A DNA stretch of 34,406 nucleotides, from positions 1 to 34,406 of the forward strand of contig CACAEJ010000016.1 in NCBI GenBank assembly GCA_902531515.1, in the 5' to 3' direction. Source of the stretch: an uncultured Pseudohongiella sp. GTDB taxonomy: Bacteria > Pseudomonadota > Gammaproteobacteria > Pseudomonadales > Pseudohongiellaceae. The notes beneath the pieces are model-generated. The model searched no databases, had not been told where the DNA came from, and saw only the letters and a program-made list of their open reading frames with translations. Positions 1 to 7,308 of this stretch are shown piece after piece; within the stretch, counting starts at the first letter, position 1, and the number at the start of each line of letters is the position of its first letter. The position numbers and the translations under genes were made by a program.

Positions 1-234
1 AATATGCAAGGGCAATTGACGGCAGCTGGGGCAACCATGGGGAACGTCATAAAACTTACTGGTTTTATAGTAGATATCGATTCGAAGAGGCGCACTGAAT
101 ATAGTGAGGCAAGGGCACGCTATTTTTCAGCTAATAAATCCCCGCCGGCTTCAACTTTAATTGGAGTGTCGGGATTGGTGAGTCCGATGCTAAAGGTTGA
201 AGTGGAGGCAATCGCTGTAATAGACAACGATTAG
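1..234 (+). CDS. RidA/YjgF/UK114-family protein, 3' part only
   Basis: The gene enters from the left edge in frame 1, so only about the last 77 codons are visible; a full RidA has about 130. The segment AAGATMGNVIKLTGFIVDID, then ARYF and the ending VEVEAIAVID, match the C-terminal half of RidA proteins, which form small trimers. Archetypal RidA deaminates reactive 2-aminoacrylate and related imines using an Arg (R105 in E. coli, in the context PARS) that holds the substrate carboxylate. Here the aligned stretch reads PPASTLIGV, so Ser sits where that Arg should be. This suggests a non-archetypal Rid subgroup with another or unknown activity. The stop is TAG at 232-234. No obvious terminator follows. 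Confidence 0.85.
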   Translation, partial: NMQGQLTAAGATMGNVIKLTGFIVDIDSKRRTEYSEARARYFSANKSPPASTLIGVSGLVSPMLKVEVEAIAVIDND

Positions 235-390
235 CGGTAACCAAATATCTGTGAGTACTAATATCCTTATTTTAATGATCACTATCCTATGATGAGTTAG
301 TGAATGGGAAAATGTGCACTTTTTTCTCGCACTTCTCGAACTCTCTTGCACCATTATTTTGCAGTATTTTTCTTCTGATAAATCAACCCA

Positions 391-457
391 ACTTTTTTTA
401 AAAAAAGTTTAAAAAAAGTTTAAAAAATGTTGACACAGAAACTAATCGGGGTATTAT
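391..457 (+). promoter_or_regulatory. Strong sigma-70-type promoter with phased A-tract UP element
   Basis: A perfect -35 box TTGACA (430-435) and a TATTAT -10 box (452-457) are separated by 16 bases. Immediately upstream (about 397-427), the unit AAAAAA(A)GTTT repeats three times at about 11-base spacing, so the A-tracts lie on one face of the helix. This is typical of UP elements and bent DNA at strong stable-RNA promoters. The predicted transcription start is near 464. No ORF follows directly. The promoter instead feeds a GGA-rich region that ends in an intrinsic terminator at 660-684. Confidence 0.75.
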
Positions 458-463
458 CAATAT

Positions 464-684
464 TACCGAAGACAACCGACTAGTGACCAACTGCAGACGG
501 AATACCTAGAGAGAAGTCAGAGGGAGAGGCCGAAGGGTGAAAGCATTTGCAAGAGTCGATGATAAAAAATAGCTTGCAAATCCACCAAGGATTCAAGAGA
601 AAGGATCCAAGGAGCTGAAGAGAATCTCGCTTTAGACCCCTGAGGAACTCGATTAAAGAAACAGAGCTAGGCTCTGTTTTTTTT
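464..684 (+). ncRNA. Candidate structured small RNA, GGA-rich (possibly CsrB/RsmZ-like)
   Basis: This stretch of about 220 nt lies between a strong promoter and a clean rho-independent terminator, and I see no convincing ORF in it. It contains five ANGGA motifs, at about 497-501, 521-524, 587-591, 601-605 and 609-613, plus another GGA near 643-645. About one ANGGA would be expected by chance at this length. Repeated GGA is the hallmark of RNAs that titrate the CsrA/RsmA regulator, but the purine-rich composition weakens the argument. A 9-bp stem pairs 545-553 with 573-581 around a 19-nt loop. GGA at 589-591 could be sequestered in a short AATCC/GGATT hairpin. I compared it mentally with glycine, SAM-I, TPP, FMN, lysine, cobalamin and purine riboswitches, 6S RNA, tmRNA, SRP RNA and RNase P RNA, and found no convincing match. 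The alternative is a transcribed leader controlling guaC, which starts 120 bases after the terminator. Confidence 0.5.
660..684 (+). terminator. Rho-independent terminator
   Basis: An 8-bp perfect stem (AACAGAGC pairing with GCTCTGTT) closes a TAG loop and is followed by a run of eight T (677-684). It ends the candidate small RNA that starts near 464 and separates it from guaC. Confidence 0.88.
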
Positions 685-803
685 CGCCTAAAATTTAAGC
701 CTTATGAACGCACACCCAAACAAACCTCGAGCGAAGGATACTAATGAGCTCATACCCTAGAATCCAATAACCAAAGTAATCAGGCTAAAATCGGAAATTT
801 AAA

Positions 804-1793
804 TTGTTACTCAACGATGAAATTAAGTTAGATTATTCAGATGTTTTAATCAGGCCCAAGAGATCAACTATGAGCTCTCGGGCTGAGGTGAATCTGGAGC
901 GTACGCATAAATTCCTGTGGAGCAAAAGGGAATGGACAGGCATCCCCATAATGTCAGCAAATATGGATGCGGTAGGAACACCAGCTATGCATTCAGTGTT
1001 GTCAAAACACAAATTGATAACTTGCCCAGCTCGACATTATTTGGGAAAAGACACAGAAAAATTTACAGAAAGTGGTCATAACATTTGTTGGTTTGGGGGA
1101 ATTGAAGATATTTCTAACCTTTCTAAAGTCTCTACGGATTTTATAGGCCTCGATGTTGCAAATGGATATACGATTAGATTTGTAGATGCCGTCAAGAAAT
1201 TGAGGGAAAAATGCCCCGAAACAACCATCGCAGCGGGGAATGTAGTTACAGCTGACATGACTCAAGAATTAATATTAGCCGGAGCAGATATTGTTAAAGT
1301 AGGTATAGGTCCGGGCTCCGTCTGCACAACTAGGATTAAGACAGGAATTGGCTATCCCCAGTTGAGTGCGGTCATCGAATGTGCAGATGCAGCACATGGC
1401 TTAGACGCTCATATTATTGCTGATGGTGGTTGTGTAAATTCTGGAGACATTGTTAAGGCATTCGCTGGTGGTGCAGATTTTGTAATGATTGGAGGGATGC
1501 TGGCGGGTCATGACGAGTGTGAGGGAACCGCTGAAAACGGTGTGATGAAATTTTATGGTATGGCATCGAAGTTTGCTATGGAAAAACATAATTACCACAA
1601 CGGGTATCGAGGGGCGGAGGGCAAAACCGTAGAGGTTACATATCGTGGCAAAGTCGAAGACACAATCAAGGATATCCTAAGTGGCATCCGGTCAGCTTGC
1701 ACTTATGTGGGAGCAGATAAGTTGAAGACCTTGTCTAAATCCACTACGTTTGTCCGGGTTAATAATACTCACAATACTGTTTACGGTGATTAG
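804..1793 (+). CDS. guaC: GMP reductase
   Basis: Catalyses NADPH-dependent reductive deamination of GMP to IMP, returning guanine nucleotides to the common purine pool in the cytoplasm. The 329-residue protein is a complete IMPDH/GMPR TIM barrel. It has the GuaC-type N-terminus (DVLIRPKRST, residues 14-23), SANMDAVGT (51-59), the phosphate/active-site loop GIGPGSVCTTR with catalytic Cys at residue 174, and IADGGC followed by a conserved GMIGG-like loop. It has no CBS domains, which separates it from most IMP dehydrogenases. Its length is close to the 347-residue E. coli enzyme. The start is TTG at 804, with GGA 8 bases upstream; no in-frame ATG lies nearby. Its promoter is not obvious: it may use readthrough past the terminator at 660-684 or a weak site in 690-800. 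Confidence 0.95.
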   Translation: MLLNDEIKLDYSDVLIRPKRSTMSSRAEVNLERTHKFLWSKREWTGIPIMSANMDAVGTPAMHSVLSKHKLITCPARHYLGKDTEKFTESGHNICWFGGIEDISNLSKVSTDFIGLDVANGYTIRFVDAVKKLREKCPETTIAAGNVVTADMTQELILAGADIVKVGIGPGSVCTTRIKTGIGYPQLSAVIECADAAHGLDAHIIADGGCVNSGDIVKAFAGGADFVMIGGMLAGHDECEGTAENGVMKFYGMASKFAMEKHNYHNGYRGAEGKTVEVTYRGKVEDTIKDILSGIRSACTYVGADKLKTLSKSTTFVRVNNTHNTVYGD

Positions 1794-1800
1794 TAAGCCC

Positions 1801-1834
1801 TGTATACGAAACTATACAATGTAAAAAGTATAAT
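1801..1834 (+). promoter_or_regulatory. Inverted repeat plus TATAAT box upstream of the 61-codon gene
   Basis: TGTATA (1801-1806) and TATACA (1813-1818) form an inverted repeat with a 6-base spacer. A perfect TATAAT lies at 1829-1834, 25 bases before the ATG at 1859. No good -35 box is visible at 17-base spacing; the repeat occupies that place, as an operator or activator site would. This is a suggestive arrangement only. Confidence 0.35.
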
Positions 1835-1858
1835 ATTGTCTCCAAATTAGAGTAAAAA

Positions 1859-2044
1859 ATGAGTCGAGATACATTCAAAAAGATTTGGAAAGAACTTCGG
1901 GTTGCTGGTGTTTCGTACAGTTCTCTAAATGGTTGGCTTCAAGCCATCTCTAAATTGAGAAATTCGGGCCTATCTGATGGAGATATAACGACTATTCTTA
2001 GACACTTTAGCAAAGAAGATTATCTCAGAAAAAATTCTAAGTAG
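1859..2044 (+). CDS. Small orphan protein, 61 residues
   Basis: I do not recognise the family. The ORF starts with ATG after a GAG-containing weak ribosome binding site, has its own TATAAT-like box upstream, and fills the space between guaC and the convergent hydrolase remnant. The product is basic at both ends and looks mostly helical: Lys-rich N-terminus, WLQAISKLRNSGL in the middle, and SDGDITTILRHF near the C-terminus. There is no signal peptide, membrane segment or Cys pair. The helix-rich layout could suit a small DNA-binding or adaptor protein, but there is no motif to prove it. It ends only 3 bases before the original stop of the convergent pseudogene. Confidence 0.5.
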   Translation: MSRDTFKKIWKELRVAGVSYSSLNGWLQAISKLRNSGLSDGDITTILRHFSKEDYLRKNSK

Positions 2045-2046
2045 TC

Positions 2047-2960
2047 TCAATCTCGAACATATGTATTGAACCAATCAATTGTTCTTGTTCATGCCTCGGT
2101 GGCAGCTGCTTCGTCATACCTTTCAGGTGTAGCATCGTTAAAAAATCCATGCATCGCATTATTGTAGATGCGTCCTTCATAGTTCACATTATTTGCTCGT
2201 AGCGCAGTTTCGTATGCGGGCCAGGAATTTATGAGCCGAGTATCAAGCGCTCCATGCTGAACTAAGACCGCTGCTCTGATATTTGGAACATCTGCTGCAC
2301 CAGCTCCACTACCATAAAAAGGCACTGCGGTAGCTAAATCGTTACCCAGCCGCACAGCGATCTGATTGGAAACGCTACCCCCGTAACAGAAGCCGGTTAT
2401 CCCAATTTTACCGGTGCAATCGTCACGATTTTTTAGCCATAAAGAGCAGGCTAAAATATCTTCAAGGCGCTTTTCTGGGTCGAGTTCACGAAATAATTGC
2501 CCGCCCAGATAATCATCACCTGGGTATCCTCCAACTGAGGTGAGTACGTCTGGCGCAAAAGCCATGAAGTTTTTGAGCACAAAACGGCGAGCTACATCTT
2601 CAGTATGAGGGTTTAATCCACGATTCTCATGGACAACGATGATGCCAGGTAACTGCGCGGACGTTTCACTCCGACTGTCTGCGCTGAATGGTCTGACAAG
2701 GTAGCCTCTAATGAACCCATGCCCGTCTGGAGATGGAATGGTCTTGTAACTGGCAGTTAAGCGCTCATCGTCATGTCTGATCCGTTGACCTAACGCGTAA
2801 TTGGCATGAGAGCCTCAACAATAGCAGTAGCACTCAGTCCGACCGTCGCGAATTTTTTTACCCCTGAAAGAAATTTTCTGCGGCTGATTTGGCCATGAAT
2901 ATATTGGTTATAGATTTCAACCGCTTCGAAAGGCACTGTACGTTTTTGTTTTCTTGACAT
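2047..2960 (-). pseudogene. Tat-exported dienelactone-hydrolase-like protein, broken by a frameshift and a nonsense codon
   Basis: Read on the minus strand from ATG 2960 (GGAGAT ribosome site 8 bases upstream), it starts as a typical exported DLH. There is a twin-arginine motif SRRKFL, a hydrophobic stretch, and IVEALMP, after which the frame runs into a stop (near 2791). Dropping one frame at about 2802-2805 restores the expected NYALGQ and the rest of an alpha/beta hydrolase. That part carries the nucleophile-elbow Cys in GFCYGG, an Asp in GALDTR and a His in MHGF. The protein then stops at TGA 2091-2089 after YDEAAATEA. The next 13 codons in the same frame read TRTIDWFNTYVRD and end at TGA 2049-2047, the usual family ending, so the first TGA replaces a Trp. 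Two independent lesions point to a decaying gene, or to sequence errors. It lies 127 bases downstream of ggt. Confidence 0.85.
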
Positions 2961-3087
2961 AACTGATCTCCAGCATTTCATAAGGTTTCTATAACGTTTG
3001 CGCTAGTCTTTTAATCTAACTTATATAAGTCCAAGCCAGGCTTAGGTGAGTCTAGCTCTACTCATGATGCGAAGCATCGTTTCTTTT

Positions 3088-4881
3088 TCAGTCAACCCCG
3101 ACCGCTCCTGCTCCTGGCCTTCGGGGATCAGAAAAACCAAAGAATAATCCATCCCTCCACATAACGGTCTGCAAACTTCCCATGCCGGCACTTCGCTGGC
3201 TGAATTTTATCTTTTGACCTTTATCAATTAAGAGAGAGACAGTATCTGGACTTATTCCTGCTTCTATCTCGAGTATATCTGGTTTCCATTGATGGTGTAT
3301 GCGTGGCGCAACTGCAGCATCAGCGATATTCATGCCGAATTCCAAAACATTCAAAACCATCTGCATATTTGCGCTAATAATTTTTGAACCGCCTGGACTG
3401 CCGGTCATTAAAATTGGTCTGCCATTCTGAGACACAAGCACTGGCGACATTGAGCTGACTGGGCGTCGCTTAGGGTGGATGAGGTTGTTCTCACTTCCCA
3501 TCAAACCAAAAGCGTCTGGGATATCTGATCGCAATGTGAAATTGCCCATATTGTTATTCATCAAAATTCCGGTCCCTTCAATTACTACACCTGAACCGAA
3601 AGAAAACATAAGGGTGTAGGTGTTTCCTACCATGTTGCCTTCATCGTCTACTACTGAATAGTGGGTAGTTTCGTCGCTCTCATAGATGGCTAAGTTTCCA
3701 GGGGAAATCTCACTGGAGTCAAGCGCATGATCGCTCGAAATTCTTGATGCAATTGTCTTAGCGTAGTCCTTGCTGATTAAGATGTCCGTTGGTACTTCGA
3801 CAAAATCTGGATCTCCGAGGTACTTGCTGCGATCGGCATACGCAAATTTCATAGATTCGGCCATGATATGGAGCGTATCGGCACTTTCTGGACCCATTTC
3901 TGCGAGAGGAAAATTCTCTAAAATGTTCAACATCTGAATAACGTGCGCTCCGCCAGAGCTAGGAGCAGGCATCGCCTCGATTTCGTAACCTCTGTAAGTT
4001 CCTCGCACAGGCTCGCGCTCTAATACCTCATAACTTGATAAGTCTTCCATGGTGATGAGCCCATTATGGGCCTTCATATCAGCCACAATTTTTTCAGCCA
4101 CGCTTCCTCGGTAGAAAGCATCGACACCATTCTCAGCAATTTCGGACAGGGTCCATGCCAGATCAGGCTGCTTAAAAATATCGCCTACTTCATAATTTGA
4201 ACCATCAGGCTTATAAAATTTCTTGAGGCTGGCGGGGTTGTTTTTTAGGCGCTGGCTTCGATCCAGGTCAGCGGCAAGGTCGTAAGTTACTTTTATTCCA
4301 TCTCGTGCTAAGCGGATTGCTGGCTGCAATATCTCTGAGAGAGACATAGTCCCGTATTCCTCCACTATGTGGGCAAGTCCTGCTACTGATCCAGGAATTG
4401 CGGATGATTTATGAGAGAAGCGGTAGGTCTCATCAAATACTACGTTCCCGTCGGAATCGAAAAACATGTCTCGTGTAGCACCGGCGGGCGCTGTCTCCCT
4501 GAAATCGATGGCAACTGTTTTGTTGAGATCTGCCACGTGGACGAGCATGAATCCGCCGCCTCCAATATTACCAGCTCTGGGGAGGGTAACAGCAAGAGCA
4601 AATCCGAGAGCCGCACCGGCATCAATAGCATTTCCGCCATTTGCCAGAATCTCCGCTGCGATTTCGCTGGATAACACGTTATGACTCGCAACCATTCCAG
4701 ATTTACCCATCACAGGATGGTTTATCGCGCTGTATTCAAAAAGTGGTTGCGACGAATCCTGAGCAAACGAACTCATTACTAACGCAGCACTGCAAAGGCA
4801 GGCATAAAATGTAGAGAGGAGCATTCTTAATGAGCGGCCAACTCGAAGTTTTACACGTTGTATTTTTTTGAAATTAATCAA
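3088..4881 (-). CDS. ggt: Gamma-glutamyltransferase (glutathione hydrolase), exported
   Basis: Periplasmic Ntn-hydrolase that cleaves the gamma-glutamyl bond of glutathione and similar peptides, or transfers the group to amino acids. The proenzyme cuts itself before a Thr to give large and small subunits. That site is visible as DETTHYSVVD, the first Thr being the nucleophile (about residue 405 from the start chosen here). Other family marks are NAIDAGAALG, GNIGGGGFM, FRETAP and, in the small subunit, MSPVLV...TGSPGGSKI. A signal peptide is clear (MLLSTFYACLCSAALVMSSFA). I prefer the TTG start at 4881 because AGAGGT sits 6 bases upstream, giving 597 residues; ATG 4929 extends it by 16 codons and ATG 4824 trims it. 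The lid-loop segment reads TLMFSFGSG, unlike the E. coli TLNTTFGTG. Confidence 0.94.
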   Translation of the reverse strand: MINFKKIQRVKLRVGRSLRMLLSTFYACLCSAALVMSSFAQDSSQPLFEYSAINHPVMGKSGMVASHNVLSSEIAAEILANGGNAIDAGAALGFALAVTLPRAGNIGGGGFMLVHVADLNKTVAIDFRETAPAGATRDMFFDSDGNVVFDETYRFSHKSSAIPGSVAGLAHIVEEYGTMSLSEILQPAIRLARDGIKVTYDLAADLDRSQRLKNNPASLKKFYKPDGSNYEVGDIFKQPDLAWTLSEIAENGVDAFYRGSVAEKIVADMKAHNGLITMEDLSSYEVLEREPVRGTYRGYEIEAMPAPSSGGAHVIQMLNILENFPLAEMGPESADTLHIMAESMKFAYADRSKYLGDPDFVEVPTDILISKDYAKTIASRISSDHALDSSEISPGNLAIYESDETTHYSVVDDEGNMVGNTYTLMFSFGSGVVIEGTGILMNNNMGNFTLRSDIPDAFGLMGSENNLIHPKRRPVSSMSPVLVSQNGRPILMTGSPGGSKIISANMQMVLNVLEFGMNIADAAVAPRIHHQWKPDILEIEAGISPDTVSLLIDKGQKIKFSQRSAGMGSLQTVMWRDGLFFGFSDPRRPGAGAVGVD

Positions 4882-5069
4882 GATAGCACCTCTCTTTCGG
4901 TTGACTGCTTTAAGAAGCATAATGAACATTGCTTCGAATTACCATGGCTTTTCCATACCTATCCAGAGAGGGTAAAATGGGATGACTACTCCTGTTCTAA
5001 TTTTGTATACTCAAGAAGTCTTCAAACGAAGATTTTTAACTCAAAAATATAGAAAAGGGGAAATTATTA

Positions 5070-5762
5070 ATGAGAAATATCATTAACTGCACTGCTATTT
5101 TTGTATCATCCATCTTTGTTCAACTTAGCTTCGGTCAGGCCATGTTCCAAGGTTACGACTTGGCGGTGACTAATCCTGTAGGGGTTTTAGCTGCTATGGA
5201 TAAGTTTATGGCGAGCTCAACCGGAGAGGCCTTTACTGGAAACGTGAGGCTATATCAATACATCGCTAACGGAGAAAGTGAGGCAACTCATAACATTGTT
5301 ACGGTGCACAACTCAGCAGAAGAATTAGATCAGGCCTTCGCAAGGAATGCCATTTCGTCTGACTGGGCTACATTCCTCCAGGAAATGAATGAAGCTGGCA
5401 CTGTTGTGAATAGTAACATCGGTGAAATTCTCTTTGCTGGTGGTAGCGCCGATAACATTACAAACGCGAATTGGGCTGGTATGTATTACTTCATGTCTGT
5501 GTCGGACCCCAGCACCTATGCGCAAGCTCTAGCAAGTTTTATCGAACAAAACTCAGATGTGGGACAAACATTTTTGAGTTCAAGTGTTGCAGATGGAGAA
5601 AACCCAACCACGCATATTGTTGTGAATTGGGCGAACTCGGTTGGTGAACTGTTAACAAATCAACCTCAATCTCAGGTGGGTTGGGAAGCCTATGCCTCAA
5701 GTGTTCGTGACATAAGGGCCGTTGAGGGTACAGCTATGGTCCAGCTGCTAAAATCCTGGTAG
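5070..5762 (+). CDS. Secreted protein with two tandem dimeric alpha-beta-barrel-like halves
   Basis: I do not recognise a named family. The 230-residue product has a signal peptide (MRNIINCTAIFVSSIFVQLSFGQ) and a good ribosome site (AAGGGG, 9 bases before ATG). The mature part looks internally duplicated. THNIVTVHNSAEEL about residue 77 is echoed by THIVVNWANSVGEL about residue 180, and DWATFLQEM is echoed by GWEAYASSV. This spacing and pattern resemble two antibiotic-biosynthesis-monooxygenase-like ferredoxin folds in one chain, which would form a barrel without dimerising. No catalytic motif is visible, so the function is unknown. It is transcribed divergently from ggt and followed by a strong hairpin at 5798-5835, which suggests a single-gene unit. 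Confidence 0.8.
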   Translation: MRNIINCTAIFVSSIFVQLSFGQAMFQGYDLAVTNPVGVLAAMDKFMASSTGEAFTGNVRLYQYIANGESEATHNIVTVHNSAEELDQAFARNAISSDWATFLQEMNEAGTVVNSNIGEILFAGGSADNITNANWAGMYYFMSVSDPSTYAQALASFIEQNSDVGQTFLSSSVADGENPTTHIVVNWANSVGELLTNQPQSQVGWEAYASSVRDIRAVEGTAMVQLLKSW

Positions 5763-5797
5763 TTGCTGAATCTCACCTTCTTTCTAGGTGAAAATAC

Positions 5798-5835
5798 TTA
5801 AAGCCCTGCCGCTGTTATCACAGCTGGGGCTTTAA
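5798..5835 (+). terminator. Strong hairpin after the secreted tandem-repeat protein gene
   Basis: TTAAAGCCC (5798-5806) pairs with GGGCTTTAA (5827-5835), and GCTGT/ACAGC pairs further inside, giving a long hairpin 36 bases past the stop at 5762. No real T-run follows, so it may be an inefficient terminator or a 3'-end stabiliser. A second small inverted repeat (TCACCT/AGGTGA) lies just before it at 5773-5791. I see nothing else in 5836-6036. Confidence 0.5.
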
Positions 5836-6036
5836 GACTCTTATAAAATGTTTGAGCTTTATCCTAGTCCTATCACTTATAAGCACCTTAATCGCATACG
5901 TTTTCTCTCTGTCTTCAAATTCAAGTCTGAGATAAACTGCTACCAATTGAAAAGGGCCGAAAAGTAAGTATTGCAAACGTTCTTCTCGGCAGCCATGACC
6001 TAAGTCTGGTAACTAATAGTCTTGTGAGGGACTTGC

Positions 6037-7257
6037 ATGGACATCTCTATTGTTGTTTTTTTGCTTGTAGCTTTGGTAAGCCTTGTAACTGGCTTTGTAA
6101 GTGGCTTTTTAACAATAGGTTCATTGAAAAACCGTGAATCAAACGATTTAAAGATGGAATTAGACTCCCAAAGGGATTTATATAGCAGGCTCTTGGAGGA
6201 AAAGACGAGGGCTGAAACAAAGAATGCAGAGCTCGAAAGTCGTCAAGAAGTGCTCAAAGAACAATTCAAGGCTTCAGCTAATTCAATCCTATTAGAACTC
6301 GCCAAAACTAACCGAGAGAAACATTCTGAAGAGCTGGACACGATCATAACTCCGTTGAAGAAACAAATTGAAGAGTTTAAGAGAGAGACAAAAACGTACA
6401 GAGAAACCGACATCAAAGAAAAGGCGACCCTTAAACAGGAAATTTCTAATCTAAATGCATTGAGCACTGGTCTTGGTGAAAAGGCAGAAGGACTGTCCCA
6501 GGTCCTAAGAGGCGATCAACGTACACAAGGAGCCTGGGGAGAAATAGTTCTGCGGGCACTCTTGGAGAAATCAGGCTTAAAGGAAGGGGTAAACTTTTTT
6601 GAGCAGGGTAAAGGATTCAACTTAAAAAACGAAGAGGGGCGTCCTCTTAAGCCAGACGTACTCATAAAAATGCCGGGGGATGGAGATGAGCAGTCAGAGG
6701 TGGTAATAGTCGACTCTAAAGTATCTTTAGTAGCATACAGCAGATATGTGAACACGCAATCTTCTGAAGAAAGAAAAGAATATCTCCAACAACATCTACT
6801 TTCGATAAGAAATCATATTACAAACTTATCAGAAAAAAGGTATGAAACAGCAGAGGGATTGTTAACAGTTGACTATGTAATACTTTTTATGGGAATTGAA
6901 TCCGCTTTGATTACAGCTATGGATGAGGACCCAAGTTTGCAAGATCTGGCAATTGAGAAAAATGTAGTCCTCGTCAGTCAGTCTATGCTGCTTCCGGCAC
7001 TGAGGAGTGTGGCATATCTCTGGCGGCGTCATAGTCAAATAGAAAACATAAAGACAATCATAGAGGAAGTTGACAAGATGTATGAGGGATTCATGCGGTT
7101 CGGAGAAACGCTTGGTTCCGTAAAAAAAGCTATCACGAACGCTGATGCTGAAATAGATCTTGCGACAAAGCGTTTAAATTCCGGGCGGGGTAATTTAAAA
7201 AGAAGAGCTGAAAAAATTCGTGAGCTCAGTACACAAAAGGGTTTAATAAAAGATTGA
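6037..7257 (+). CDS. rmuC: RmuC family protein (DNA recombination)
   Basis: RmuC limits short inverted-repeat recombination in E. coli and carries a nuclease-like fold; the biochemical activity is poorly defined. The 406-residue protein shows the full family plan. There is an N-terminal membrane anchor (about residues 3-27), a charged coiled coil (about 30-145) and the RmuC core. The core includes LRGDQRTQGAWGE, the PDVLI...VVIVDSKVSL stretch with acidic and Lys residues typical of PD-(D/E)XK folds, and a C-terminal helical part with LRSVAYLWRR. The ATG follows GAGGGA by 6 bases. The gene stands alone between a hairpin-terminated gene and the PepSY gene 51 bases downstream. Confidence 0.93.
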   Translation: MDISIVVFLLVALVSLVTGFVSGFLTIGSLKNRESNDLKMELDSQRDLYSRLLEEKTRAETKNAELESRQEVLKEQFKASANSILLELAKTNREKHSEELDTIITPLKKQIEEFKRETKTYRETDIKEKATLKQEISNLNALSTGLGEKAEGLSQVLRGDQRTQGAWGEIVLRALLEKSGLKEGVNFFEQGKGFNLKNEEGRPLKPDVLIKMPGDGDEQSEVVIVDSKVSLVAYSRYVNTQSSEERKEYLQQHLLSIRNHITNLSEKRYETAEGLLTVDYVILFMGIESALITAMDEDPSLQDLAIEKNVVLVSQSMLLPALRSVAYLWRRHSQIENIKTIIEEVDKMYEGFMRFGETLGSVKKAITNADAEIDLATKRLNSGRGNLKRRAEKIRELSTQKGLIKD

Positions 7258-7308
7258 GTTTATTGAGTCAAGTCAAATTACTCAATTAGTCAACAAGATC
7301 CACTACCA

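Noticed and set aside
464-684. Glycine or SAM-I riboswitch, suggested by GAGAGG, GCCGAAGGGTGAAAGC and nearby GGA elements
   Set aside because: The diagnostic CTCTCAGG-CAAAAGGAC element of glycine aptamers and the SAM-I core are missing, and the downstream gene guaC has no link to either ligand.
1076-1265. Overlapping minus-strand ORFs inside guaC
   Set aside because: They are antisense shadows of a well-conserved gene, with no ribosome site or family signature.
2089-2091. TGA read as Trp or selenocysteine in the dienelactone hydrolase gene
   Set aside because: TGA ends other genes here, TGG is used for Trp throughout, the site lacks an evident SECIS-type hairpin, and the same gene has a separate frameshift, so decay or sequence error is simpler.
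7254-7286. Terminator after rmuC formed by TTGAGT/ACTCAA repeats
   Set aside because: The arms are AT-rich, the spacer is long and no T-run follows; it is noted only as a possible regulator site.
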